From an uncultured Kiritimatiellota bacterium (GTDB taxonomy: Bacteria; Verrucomicrobiota; Kiritimatiellia; RFP12; UBA1067): DNA of 64,000 nt. Each line of letters opens with the position of its first letter. Position 1 is the stretch's first letter. Made by a program: the position numbers and the translations under genes. The notes beneath the pieces are model-generated. The model ran no database searches. It saw only the letters and a list, made by a program, of their open reading frames with translations, and was not told the DNA's origin. Shown piece by piece: positions 16,199 through 25,800 of this stretch. The stretch is from contig CAKTYZ010000003.1 in NCBI GenBank assembly GCA_934635225.1, positions 1-64,000 of the forward strand, in the 5' to 3' direction.

Positions 16199-19100
16199 TT
16201 AGAGGTTGCACCACTCATAGGGGTCGTCCGACGCCTCCGGCACGTCCTTGTACATCGGGAACTTGTGGTAGCCCGTGCCGTTCGTGAACGTCGTCCACCC
16301 CAGGTTGCACATGAGCCGCGCGAGCATCCGCGCCGCCGCACGCCGCGAGATGCGCTGGTGCGGGCTGTCATCGACGTTGAACTTCCAAGGCGGCAGCTGC
16401 CAGAAGACGATGGCGCCCTTGCCGTGGCGGACGATCTTCAGGGCCGCGTTTCCGGACGGGTCCGCATCCGCAAAGGCGGCGAACGACAGCCTTCCATGCC
16501 AGTTGAAGTCGGCGTTGGACAGTCCGTTCAGGATGACCGCGTCCGGACGTTCAATACGCGTGAAACAACAGTCGTTCGTGTCCACGACCGACAGCGGACG
16601 GGGCGACCACGCCGCGATCTCGTCCTTCGTCAGGCCCAGGGCCAGGACCTGCGCGCCGTCGGCGATGCGCCGGTGCAGGTCGTCCGGCATCGGCGCGCCG
16701 GACGAGACGACGTAGTCCCGCCCGTTCGCCCAGCACTTCACGCCATAGGCGAAGCCGGCCCTGAACGCCTCGTTGCCGAGAAATTCGGGAACGCCGCGCA
16801 GCTCGTCCAGTCGCAGGTCGCTCCAGACCTTCGCGAGCAGCGTCTTCACGAGCGCGTCGGCATACGGGTCCGGCACGGTGCGCGCCGTCACGTCGAGCTG
16901 GCAGAGGAGGAGCGTGCCGCGCCCCGTGCGGAACTCAAGGAGCGGCGCGTATTCGAGCGCGAAGAGACCGTCCACCAGCGGCCGCCAGTCTCCGACCGCC
17001 GGCTTCTCCGGGATGACGGTGGCGATGCAGCCCCGGTTGTTGGCGCGCCAGACGCGCGTCTGCGCAAATCCCGCCCAGTTCTGCGTGTTGCGGTTCAGCC
17101 GGTCTTTCATCGGCCCGTTCAGGTTCGCCGACACGAGCGTCGACTCGCCCGCCCAGTTCGCAAGGGCCTCGTCGTCGAGAATCCCCAAGCGCGGCGCATC
17201 GCGGAAGCGCACGAATCCCTGACGCATGCCCCGGTTCTGCACGCGGAAGCCAAGCGATTCGAGCGTCGACTGGGACTGCTCGAAGACGACGACGGCCCGC
17301 CCCTTCTCCACGAGCGGCAGAAGCGTGCGCTCCCACAGCTCGCGCGTCAGCGTCTCACGCCCGACGGCCACGACGCCCGGCGTCGCCGCCAGAGCCTCCG
17401 CCGTCACCGAACGGCAGACGACGCCCAGCCGGTCGAATGTCGCCCGCGTGAGGCCCTTCGGGTCATACAGGGCGATCTCGCCGCGCGGGCCCGGCACGGC
17501 GGCAACCGCCCGGACCTTCCGCCGGTCGCGCGTCTGCGAACCGTCCGAGAACGACGTCTCGGCGGCGATCTCGTAGGTGCCGGCGCCCTTCGTCCCGAAC
17601 GTGAACGGCACGTCCGTGCGACGGCCCGGCGCGACGGTCGCAGTGCCCTTGCCGTCGGCGACGCGGACGCCGCCCGACCGGACCGCCCACCGCCACGAGG
17701 CCGTGACCGGGTACGAATGGTCGTTCACGAGCACAAGACGCTGCGAGACGACGCTGTATTCGGCGTAGTTGCGGCGCGCGGCCGTGAAGACGTCGCCGTC
17801 GCCGAGGAACCCGACGGCGGGACGCGACCACTTGCGCTGCGCCTCGCCGTAGGGCGTCAGCGTGTAGGGCGGCTTCGCCGCATCGTCGCCCATCCCCGAA
17901 AAGCACCAGTAGTTGTACATCCCGCCGGAGAAGCTCTCGTTCTCGTAGTCCGGCCGCAGCCCCGGGCGCTTCAGGTCGACGAAGCGATCCTTGAGCGCGC
18001 GCTTGCCAGGCAGGGGGCGGACGTCGATCATCTCGCCCTGGCACCACGGCAGGACGCCGTGCAGCCCCCAGCCGCGAAAGCCCTTCTGCGTCTCGCCCCA
18101 GAAGAGGCCCATCACGCGGGCCATCGTCGCGCGCTTTGCCAGCACCGCGCCCTTCGCCCCGCCGCGCTGGTAGACCTTCGGCGCGCCGCGAAAGTGCGCA
18201 TCCTCGCGCGCATGGCTGAAGGCCGTCGCCGTGTCGCCCAGCATCGCCGACTCGCCGAAGTATTCAGCGGCGTACTCGTCGGCCCATACCGAGCAGTACG
18301 TCGGGGTGTAGTAGATGAAGTAGGGACGTCGGAAGCTCTGGAACCGGCTCTCGTCCGGTGTGCCGAACTCGACCCAGTTGACGGGCTTCGTGCCGCGCTT
18401 GAACCACTCCTCCATCCAGTCCGCACGCTCCTGGGGCGGCGCCCAGCCGAGGTAGATGTTCGCCGTGTAGAAGTTGCCGAGAAGGCCGGAGTCGTGATTG
18501 TAGGCCGGACGCGTCGGATCGATCTCGTTGATGGCCACCGCGCTCCATTCCGCGCTCTTGCGCGTCTCGCGCTGGTTCTGGTCGTCGGGGATCTTGCAGT
18601 CCCCGACGGCGATCGGGTCGAGGTCGCTGCCGTACCCCGTCATGTTCATGTTCAGCTTGTAGAGGATCACGCTCGGATGCCGCCGCACGTCACGGATGGC
18701 GCTTTCGGCGCGCTCGCGGAAGATGCGCTGCATCTCCGGGTCCTTGTAAAGCCGATCCCTGTCCATCGGCGCGTCGGAGACTCTCGGCACGCTCGCGCAC
18801 ATCATGAACATGCCCTCGATGTCAGCCGCCTCCATCATCTCGTCGTAGTTCGGCGTCGAGGCGGGCGTGTAGCCGGAGTTGCAGTTGAAGCTGTTGTAGC
18901 CGAGACCCTTCGCGTGGCGCGCGAACGCGCGCGCGGCCTTGCGGCAGACGTGCGCCGCCGTGCCGGACGAGTTCCAGTAGAGCAGCGTCGTCAGGTGGAG
19001 GGGGCGTCCGTTCATCAGCACGTCACGTCCCGCGAGGCGCACCTCGCGAAAGCCCGTCTCGTAGGCCGGCACTTCGTCGATGCGCGATCCGTCGGCCGCA

Positions 19101-20086
19101 AAGACCTCCGTCTCGACGCGATAGCGGTTGTGCGCCGCGTCGAAGTCCCACAGCGCCACGTCCGGCCACGGGGAGACGAAGGACAGGCGGCCCTTCGCGT
19201 CCGGCGTCAGGTTCTTGCCCGTGAAGGCGCGCGCCGTCCCCTGGCAGCCTTCGAGCGGCGTCACGCGCACCTTCACGGTGTAGCGACGTTTGGCGTCCAG
19301 ACCTTCCGTCTCCGTCACGAAGCGGACGTTCTTCAGGTCGGCGAGCTCGCCCCAAGCGAACGTCGCGCGCGGCCCCTTCGGCACGAGGGCGAGCGTGACG
19401 TCACCCGTGAGGCCACGCGCGTAGTCGAGCCGCTTGGCCTTGACCGCGCCCTTGAAGGTGAGACCGACGCCCATGAAGGCATCGCCCGTCTTCACCATGT
19501 AGTCCGGCAGATAGCAGATGAGCCGCAGCGCTATCGTCTGCTCGCGGCCCGGCTTCGCGACGTCCGTCAGGTCGATCTCGCCGTTCGGCCACGTGACCAC
19601 GCCAACCTCCGCGCCGTCCGCGAAGACCGTGCAGTGCGTGAAGACGTGCGCGAACTTCAGCAGCACGCGATGGCCTTTCGCCTCGACCGGCATCATGAAG
19701 GTGCGCCGGTACCAGCGGCGCTCGTTCACCTGCGCGGCAAAGGCTTTCGACGACTTCACCTCGTCCGCAAAACGCGGCGCGAAGAACGTCTCCTGATCCT
19801 CCGCATGGTCGCCGGCGCCCGCGCGCGACAGGTAGCCGGGAATCTTCGCCCAGCCCCAGTCGTCTGACGGAATCTCGGTCTCTGGCTCGCCGTCAATGAT
19901 CGGACGTGACCGCCAGAGGCCGTTCAGCGAAATCTCCGTCCGGGACGGCAAGACGACCCGTGCCGCGTCGGCGATCGTCTCAGGGTCGCCAGGATACGCC
20001 TCCGGCACCGGCAGGTTGTCGGCCAAGACGCAGAAGACCACTCCCATCGCGGCACCAACCGCAAGAACCCGTTTGCGTTTATGCAT
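16199..20086 (-). CDS. GH2-like multidomain glycoside hydrolase, secreted
   Basis: 1295 aa; signal peptide from MHKRKRVLAVGAAMGVVFCV. The N-terminal beta-sandwich (about 35-220: EISLNGLWRSRP, RRWYRRTFMMP) and second sandwich precede a TIM barrel (about 390-750) with GYNSFNCNSGYTP and RRHPSVILYKLNMN. In GH2 enzymes the last motif normally reads HPS-x-W-x-NE; here the acid/base Glu is not at its expected place. WVEFGTP may hold another catalytic Glu. Later parts look like an Ig-like sandwich and a glutamine-amidotransferase-like fold (IALYDPKGL onward). First gene of an operon with a beta-helix protein and an esterase. Polysaccharide side-chain removal is likely; specificity unknown. Confidence 0.72.
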   Translation of the reverse strand: MHKRKRVLAVGAAMGVVFCVLADNLPVPEAYPGDPETIADAARVVLPSRTEISLNGLWRSRPIIDGEPETEIPSDDWGWAKIPGYLSRAGAGDHAEDQETFFAPRFADEVKSSKAFAAQVNERRWYRRTFMMPVEAKGHRVLLKFAHVFTHCTVFADGAEVGVVTWPNGEIDLTDVAKPGREQTIALRLICYLPDYMVKTGDAFMGVGLTFKGAVKAKRLDYARGLTGDVTLALVPKGPRATFAWGELADLKNVRFVTETEGLDAKRRYTVKVRVTPLEGCQGTARAFTGKNLTPDAKGRLSFVSPWPDVALWDFDAAHNRYRVETEVFAADGSRIDEVPAYETGFREVRLAGRDVLMNGRPLHLTTLLYWNSSGTAAHVCRKAARAFARHAKGLGYNSFNCNSGYTPASTPNYDEMMEAADIEGMFMMCASVPRVSDAPMDRDRLYKDPEMQRIFRERAESAIRDVRRHPSVILYKLNMNMTGYGSDLDPIAVGDCKIPDDQNQRETRKSAEWSAVAINEIDPTRPAYNHDSGLLGNFYTANIYLGWAPPQERADWMEEWFKRGTKPVNWVEFGTPDESRFQSFRRPYFIYYTPTYCSVWADEYAAEYFGESAMLGDTATAFSHAREDAHFRGAPKVYQRGGAKGAVLAKRATMARVMGLFWGETQKGFRGWGLHGVLPWCQGEMIDVRPLPGKRALKDRFVDLKRPGLRPDYENESFSGGMYNYWCFSGMGDDAAKPPYTLTPYGEAQRKWSRPAVGFLGDGDVFTAARRNYAEYSVVSQRLVLVNDHSYPVTASWRWAVRSGGVRVADGKGTATVAPGRRTDVPFTFGTKGAGTYEIAAETSFSDGSQTRDRRKVRAVAAVPGPRGEIALYDPKGLTRATFDRLGVVCRSVTAEALAATPGVVAVGRETLTRELWERTLLPLVEKGRAVVVFEQSQSTLESLGFRVQNRGMRQGFVRFRDAPRLGILDDEALANWAGESTLVSANLNGPMKDRLNRNTQNWAGFAQTRVWRANNRGCIATVIPEKPAVGDWRPLVDGLFALEYAPLLEFRTGRGTLLLCQLDVTARTVPDPYADALVKTLLAKVWSDLRLDELRGVPEFLGNEAFRAGFAYGVKCWANGRDYVVSSGAPMPDDLHRRIADGAQVLALGLTKDEIAAWSPRPLSVVDTNDCCFTRIERPDAVILNGLSNADFNWHGRLSFAAFADADPSGNAALKIVRHGKGAIVFWQLPPWKFNVDDSPHQRISRRAAARMLARLMCNLGWTTFTNGTGYHKFPMYKDVPEASDDPYEWCNL

Positions 20087-20307
20087 CTTTCTTGTTCTTT
20101 CCTTTCTGTTATTTCCTTCCAAAACGCTCAAAGCCTCCGATTCTACATTCCCTCCGTGTTAAAGCCGTAGGCTTTGATGCCTCGCACCCTCTCGAATGCT
20201 CTCGCTCAACACATGCGCCGAAGAACCGCAAAGCTTTCGGAGGGGACCTTCGCCGAAGGCGAACCCCAGAGGCCGTCAGGCGGCCCTCGGAGACGTTTTC
20301 AAAGAGC

Positions 20308-20321
20308 GGGGGGGGGGGGGG
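20308..20321. repeat. Homopolymer tract, 14 G
   Basis: Uninterrupted run of 14 G on the plus strand (14 C in the transcribed leader of the GH2-like gene), just upstream of two leader hairpins. Confidence 0.9.
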
Positions 20322-20434
20322 TATTGGAACCGTGCGCGAACACGGCAGGAAGCGCCCCGGCCGCAGCCTCGACAACCGCCGCTCCGCCCGCGCTGTTCTC
20401 CGCGAAAAAAGCCCCTCGCCTATTCATATGCAAT

Positions 20435-20443
20435 ATTATGCCA
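20435..20443 (-). promoter_or_regulatory. Putative extended -10 promoter of the GH2-like operon
   Basis: Minus strand TGG-CATAAT in an AT-rich patch, resembling the TGG-TATAAT sites elsewhere in the window; it faces the GH2-like gene about 350 bases downstream. Confidence 0.45.
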
Positions 20444-20511
20444 TAAATCCCGCGTGTTGTGTGAAAAAAATGCACTCGCTCCTTGCCTTTGCAAGTTGAT
20501 GCCGATGATCG

Positions 20512-22776
20512 CTATTGTCTGGCGAAGTCACACGGACGGTCCGTCATCTCGAAGACGAGTTCACCGCCGTTGAGAAGGCTCTCGTGGGCGAGGGTACGGG
20601 ACGTGACGCGCCGACCGTTCAGCGTGACGCGCTTCACGTAGCGCGCTTCGTCCGAAAGCCCTTCCGCGCGGATCTCCAGTGCGCGCCCGTCGGGCAGCGC
20701 GAGCCGCGTTCTTTCCGCCTGCGGCGCACCGATCACGTAGTCGCCGCCACACGGGTTGAACGGGTAGAACCCCATCATCGAGAACAGGTACCACGCGCTC
20801 ATCTGTCCGCAGTCGTCATTGCCGCAAAGCCCGTCCGGGCGCGGACAGTAAGCGTCGCGGCAGATGTCCCGAACGAGTTCCGCCGTGCGGGCGGGGCGGC
20901 CCAGCACCGCCGGGAAGTAGGCGATGTGGTGGCTCGGCTCGTTGCCGTGCCAGTACTGGCCGATTTGCCCGTCCTTGACGCGACCGTCTTCGCTTGCGCC
21001 GCCTTCGTCGTTGTTCTCGCTCGGACGCGCCTGCAGGGGCGGCGTCACGAAGAACGCGTCCAGCTTGGCGAGCGCCTTTTCACGTCCGCCCATCGCATCC
21101 GCAAGGCCGAGGGGATCTTGGAAGACATGCCACGTGTAGATCCAGGCGTTCGCCTCGGTGTAGTCTCCCCAAAACTCGCCGGGGGCGCGGTTCTGCCGCG
21201 GATCGAACGGCTCGCGCCATCCGCCGCCCGCCGTCTTTGGCGCACGCGCCCGGGCAAAGCCGGTCTTTCCGTCAAAGACGTTTCGCCAGAAGCCCGCGTA
21301 TCGGCGCGCCGCCGCCGCCGTCTTCGCGTTGCCGATCCGCTCGGCGAAGTCCGCAATGCACCACCAGTCGTAGGCGAACTCCAGCGTGCGCGAGACGGAG
21401 CCGCCCGGACGCAAGTCCGTGTCGAACTCGCCGGGGAAGTGCGGGAAGTAGCCGTTTTCCCAGTAGGCGTTCCAGCAGTTGACCGGGTTCTCCCCGTCGT
21501 TGCCGACCATCGACCTCACCATGAGATTGAGCGCCGCGTCCGCGTCAAAGTCACGGAACCCCTTCGCCCAGGCGTCGGCGATGACAGGAATCGAGTGGAT
21601 GCCGATCATGTCGTGCCCGTCGTTCGCCCACATCGTCCACATTGGAAGATGCCCGTGGTGACGCCCGAAGGAGAGCATCGAATCGACGAACCCCGGCACG
21701 CGTTCGGGCGCGATCAGCGTGTAGAGCGGATGCGCCGCGCGGAACGTGTCCCAGAGCGAAAGCGTCGAGTAATGCCCGCGCCGCGCCGTCGCCACGCGGT
21801 CGTCCGCCGTGCGATACCGCCCGTCAACGTCCGTCTGCTCGTTCGGCTGAATGCAAAGATGGTAGAGGGCCGTGTACCAACTCGCCTTCTGCTCGTCAGT
21901 TCCTTTCACAAGCCGTAACCGACCGAGGACGTCGTTCCAGGCGGCACGGTTCGCCGTGCGCACGGTCTCGAAAGTCTGCCCCGCCGTCTCGGACTCGCGA
22001 TTCCGACGTGCACCGTCCGCCGACACGCCCGAGAGCGCAACTTGGACGACAAGCGGGCCATCGCCGTCGAACTCGACGGCAAACCGATCACCCGCCCCGT
22101 CGAACGCGTCGGACGGCAGTCGTCGAATGGACGTCCACGGACGGTCGAACTTCACCGAATAGAAAAGGCGGTAGAGCGTCCAGCCGCGCGCCCGCTTGCC
22201 GCCCGAAATCTCCGTCTTGTCCGACGCGAGCGCAAAGTCCGACTCCGGCACGCGCACGCCGAACTTCATGTTGAACGGCTGCATCAGCATCGCCGCGGCA
22301 TCGACAAAGAGACGCTTGGGAACGCCTTTGGGATAGGTGAAGCGCCACCATGCGACGCGCGGCGAGGTCGTCGCCTCCGCACGGATTCCGTCCTTGTCGA
22401 GCGTGACGGCGTAGCAGTCGGGCGAACAGGACTGCGTTTCCTTCCGGAAGGGAGATGAAAGCCGGGACTCGTCGAAGTCTCCTGCAAACGGCATCAACAG
22501 GATGTCACCCATCGCCGGGCGCCCTGTGCCGTTCAGGTGAGTCTGCGAAAACCCTCTGATCGTCGTGTCCGTGTGCTTGTACCCCGGGCAGGTCACGCGG
22601 TCGCCCGTGTCGGGACTCGCCTGAACGAGTCCGAACGGACGGCACGAGCCAGGGAACGTGTTCCCCTCGCCAATCGTGCCGACCAGGGGATCGACCCAGC
22701 GGACGAAATCCTCCTCTGCGCCGAACGCGCACAAGGCCATTCCCGCCGCAAGAACAGATACGCTGGCGATTCTCAT
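20512..22776 (-). CDS. GH92 alpha-mannosidase, secreted
   Basis: 754 aa, full length for GH92, with signal peptide MRIASVSVLAAGMALCAFGA. Family marks: VDPLVGTIGEGNTFPGSCRP, GFSQTHLNGTG, the catalytic-loop sequence GNDDCGQMSAWYLFSMMGFY and GNEPSHHIAY. GH92 enzymes are calcium-dependent exo-alpha-mannosidases acting on N-glycans or yeast mannan. AAGGAG lies eight bases before the ATG at 22776. It is the last gene of a long co-directional run with three giant glycosidase paralogues and an esterase, 28 bases behind its neighbour. Confidence 0.95.
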   Translation of the reverse strand: MRIASVSVLAAGMALCAFGAEEDFVRWVDPLVGTIGEGNTFPGSCRPFGLVQASPDTGDRVTCPGYKHTDTTIRGFSQTHLNGTGRPAMGDILLMPFAGDFDESRLSSPFRKETQSCSPDCYAVTLDKDGIRAEATTSPRVAWWRFTYPKGVPKRLFVDAAAMLMQPFNMKFGVRVPESDFALASDKTEISGGKRARGWTLYRLFYSVKFDRPWTSIRRLPSDAFDGAGDRFAVEFDGDGPLVVQVALSGVSADGARRNRESETAGQTFETVRTANRAAWNDVLGRLRLVKGTDEQKASWYTALYHLCIQPNEQTDVDGRYRTADDRVATARRGHYSTLSLWDTFRAAHPLYTLIAPERVPGFVDSMLSFGRHHGHLPMWTMWANDGHDMIGIHSIPVIADAWAKGFRDFDADAALNLMVRSMVGNDGENPVNCWNAYWENGYFPHFPGEFDTDLRPGGSVSRTLEFAYDWWCIADFAERIGNAKTAAAARRYAGFWRNVFDGKTGFARARAPKTAGGGWREPFDPRQNRAPGEFWGDYTEANAWIYTWHVFQDPLGLADAMGGREKALAKLDAFFVTPPLQARPSENNDEGGASEDGRVKDGQIGQYWHGNEPSHHIAYFPAVLGRPARTAELVRDICRDAYCPRPDGLCGNDDCGQMSAWYLFSMMGFYPFNPCGGDYVIGAPQAERTRLALPDGRALEIRAEGLSDEARYVKRVTLNGRRVTSRTLAHESLLNGGELVFEMTDRPCDFARQ

Positions 22777-22804
22777 CTCGTCTTTCTCCTTGTCATGTGT
22801 CCAC

Positions 22805-25800
22805 CTACCGTCCTTTCGCCGTGCGCGCCGTCAGGCGCACAAGCTCGACCAAACCCTTTTGCCTTGGATTGTCGTTGCCGACGAGGATGAGCTCGTTCTC
22901 ATCTCCGAAGCGCACGAAGGGCGTGATGTCGAGATCCGTACGGTCGCCGAAGCGGTGGTGGTGCCGCCGGACGTAGCGTCCGTTGACGATTACCCCGACG
23001 AGGCGGTCGCCCCGGCTCGTGAAATCGATGCGCACGCGAAGGCTCTTCCAGTCCGCCGGCACGGCGACGCGGCGACGGAAGGCCAGGACGCCCGCGTAAT
23101 CGCCCGGCAGCGAGACCGACCGCACGGTCGACCCCGTGAAGTCCGTCAACGCGTCCCATTCCCCGGAAAGGTCAAGCGTCCGCTCCGGGCGCGGACGGCG
23201 GTAGAGATAGATCGGGCCGCCAAAGCCGCGCACGCGCGGATGCGCATCCCCCCGGACGGACAGCTCCAGCACATGCGTCTCGCCGGCCTTCACCGGCAGG
23301 GCGAGTCCGCAGACGCCTTCGCGCAGCGGGCGGCGGATCTCGCGTCCGTCCAGCCGCACGGACAGCTCCGCCCGCACGAACAGGAACGGGTACATGCCGA
23401 CCGCCCACAGCTCGACGTCGCCGTCCGTCCAGTCCGCCGGCACGGTGAACGTGCGCGAAAGCGCATAAGCCTCCGGCGCATCGTCCAGCCCGACCACGCG
23501 CGGGGCGACCGCCGTCGCCGTGCCGTCGGCCGTGCGCCAGCCGTCCGTCAGCGGCAGCACGTCGGGATGGCGCGCGCCCGCCGGCTCGGACGGCGGCGCG
23601 GCGTCGGCGCGACGCGCGCGCGGACCGCCCTGCCACCAGCCGAACTGGTTCTTCACCCAGTGCCAGGCCGCGCGTTCGTTCGCGCCGCGCAGCGACGTGC
23701 CCATCACGAAGTCGTTGTCTTCAAAATGGCCCTTCATCGCCATCGGCTTCCCGGTCAGCACGTCCGTGACGTCCCGCGCCTTCCCGTCGCGGAAGGAGAC
23801 CGCGTAGTCGCGCGCCCTCTCCGTGTCGGCGTACCACACGTCGTACAGCCCGTCCGTCGTCACGTAGTGTCGCGCGAAGCCGCGTCCGCCCGTCATCGCG
23901 ATCGGCTTCTCGCGCACGCCGAGTTCCTTCAGCAGCTGACGCAGCGCCCGCCACTCGACCCCTTCGTAGAGGCTGTGCGGGCGGATGCCGAACGACACGA
24001 AGCGGCCCTTGCCGACGCGGCGGACCGTGACGGCGGGCGCGCCGTCCTCCCAGCGCCAGACCGTCTCGACCGCCGGATCCGTCACCCGATAGCGGACGCC
24101 GTCCGCCCGGAAGCTGTCCGGCACGTCGTCCGCGCCCGTTCCCTTCTCGCAGCGCACCTGCGCGAACGGTCCCTTGCAGACGATGCTCGGGATGCCGTTC
24201 GCGTCCGCCTCCGTCGCGTAGACGGACATCCCGTCCGGCTCGACGCCGGCCAGGCCCTTGAGCGCCCAGCGGTCGGGGGCGCGCGGCGTGTGGCGGCCCG
24301 ACTGGAACATCGCGACATACGTGCCGCCGCCGCGCACGTAGCGTTCGATGCCCGCAACCTGTGCGGCGTCCATCAGCGTGTTGTTCGCATCGACGAGGCA
24401 CCTGTAGCGGGACGCATTCCCGTCCGCGAAGTCGCACGGCGTCACCGCGTCCAGCTGGAAGCTGTCGCCAAGCGTCGCGGCGAACCGCCAGGTCATGTAG
24501 CCGGATGGATACGCGCTCGCGACGTCCGTGCGCCACGGGAAGCCCATCGCGTGGTTGACGCCGGAATCGACGACCATCGCGAGCTCCGCCTCGGGCGGCG
24601 TCATCCGCCCCAGCATCTTCAGCGCGGGCAGGCGCCGGACGTACTCGGCGGCGATTTCGGGGTGCCACGACACGCATCCGACGTGGATGAAGTAGTGGAT
24701 CGCGTTCACGCCCTCCGCCATGTAGAAGTTCGTCATGCGCCGGAATCCCTCGCGGTCGTGGGCGGGGCCGCCCGGCTCCAGCGAGAACGGCAGCCCCTTC
24801 GAGCGCATCAGCATCGGCAGCAGCTCCCACCAGAACGCCGCCATGCCGCCCGTGTCGTGGAAGCGCGCGCCGTACGCCGCCGCGATCTCGCGCAGCGGCG
24901 TCAGGTAGGTCATCGGCGCCATCGAGACGATGCCCTTGTCCGGTTCGACTGCGCGCAGGCGGTCAAGCCCCCGGCGCACCGTCTGCACGCGCGACCACTC
25001 CTGCCAGCCGCAGAAGTCGATCCAGCGCGCGTTCCCCCCTTCGCCGAAGTACGGGTACGCTTTCGGCTCCTCGTGCGTGAGGTAGACCTTGTAGCAGCAC
25101 TTTCCGTCCGGCAGCGTCAGCTCGACGCCGTTGCGCCCCGGCCGCAGCGCGTCCGTCACCTCGCGCACCATCCAGTGGACGCTGCCGTGCGGCACGAAGC
25201 TCTCGAACGACGTGCCGTTGACCCGGACGCCGACGCGCGCGAACGCCGTCTTCGACAGGTCCCACACGTACAGCCACGTGCGCGCGCCGGCCTTCGCCCG
25301 CGCCGGAAGGTCGAACGCCCGGCGGTAGACGGCGGACTCCTTCGGCAGGAACGCCGCGAGCTGGTGACCCGGCATCTCGACCCGGCTCCACTCGCCTGTC
25401 GCGCCGACGGGACGGCGCCGCCATGTGCCCTTCAGGTCGATCGCGTCCGGGCCGAACCCCGCGAATTCCGCGATCTCGGGCAGCCGCACGTCCGCCCAGG
25501 ACTTCACCGACGCGTCCTTCCACCGCGCGGAGACGGCCGCCGCCGTGCCGTATTTCCCCTTCAGGTACTTTCGGTAGGAGGCGTCGGCCAGCGGTCCGTA
25601 CTCGATGAACGGCGTGAACGCGCCGTGGCTCAGCTCGCCGCATGGCTCGAGGAAGTCGACCACGTTGGACGAGTTGCATTCGCGCAGGCCGTTCGCCAGC
25701 GTCGCGAGCAAGTCCTCCCGCCCCCGTTCGCTCGCCCAGCTGAGGAAGGGCTCGCCAACCGAATGCTCCGACCCGACGCCGTGATAGCCGCCAAGGTAGT

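Larger units (their letters stand above)
20087..20511. other. Long structured leader/intergenic region with 14-G tract
   Basis: 425 bases with no credible gene. A CATAAT extended -10 near 20440 faces the GH2-like gene, implying a leader of about 340 bases. In the leader are a CCTTCG-C-CGAAGG hairpin enclosed by GGGG/CCCC pairing (20242-20266), a GGCCG-TCAGG-CGGCC hairpin (20271-20285) and a run of 14 G. This could be a regulatory leader; no known riboswitch class was recognised. Confidence 0.55.

Noticed and set aside
16199..20131. TTG start at 20131 for the GH2-like gene
   Set aside because: GGAGG is only two bases upstream and it adds 15 charged residues before a good signal peptide; ATG at 20086 is preferred.
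20109..20446. Small ORFs on both strands in the GH2-like leader
   Set aside because: Low-complexity translation around the G tract and hairpins, with no plausible start site.
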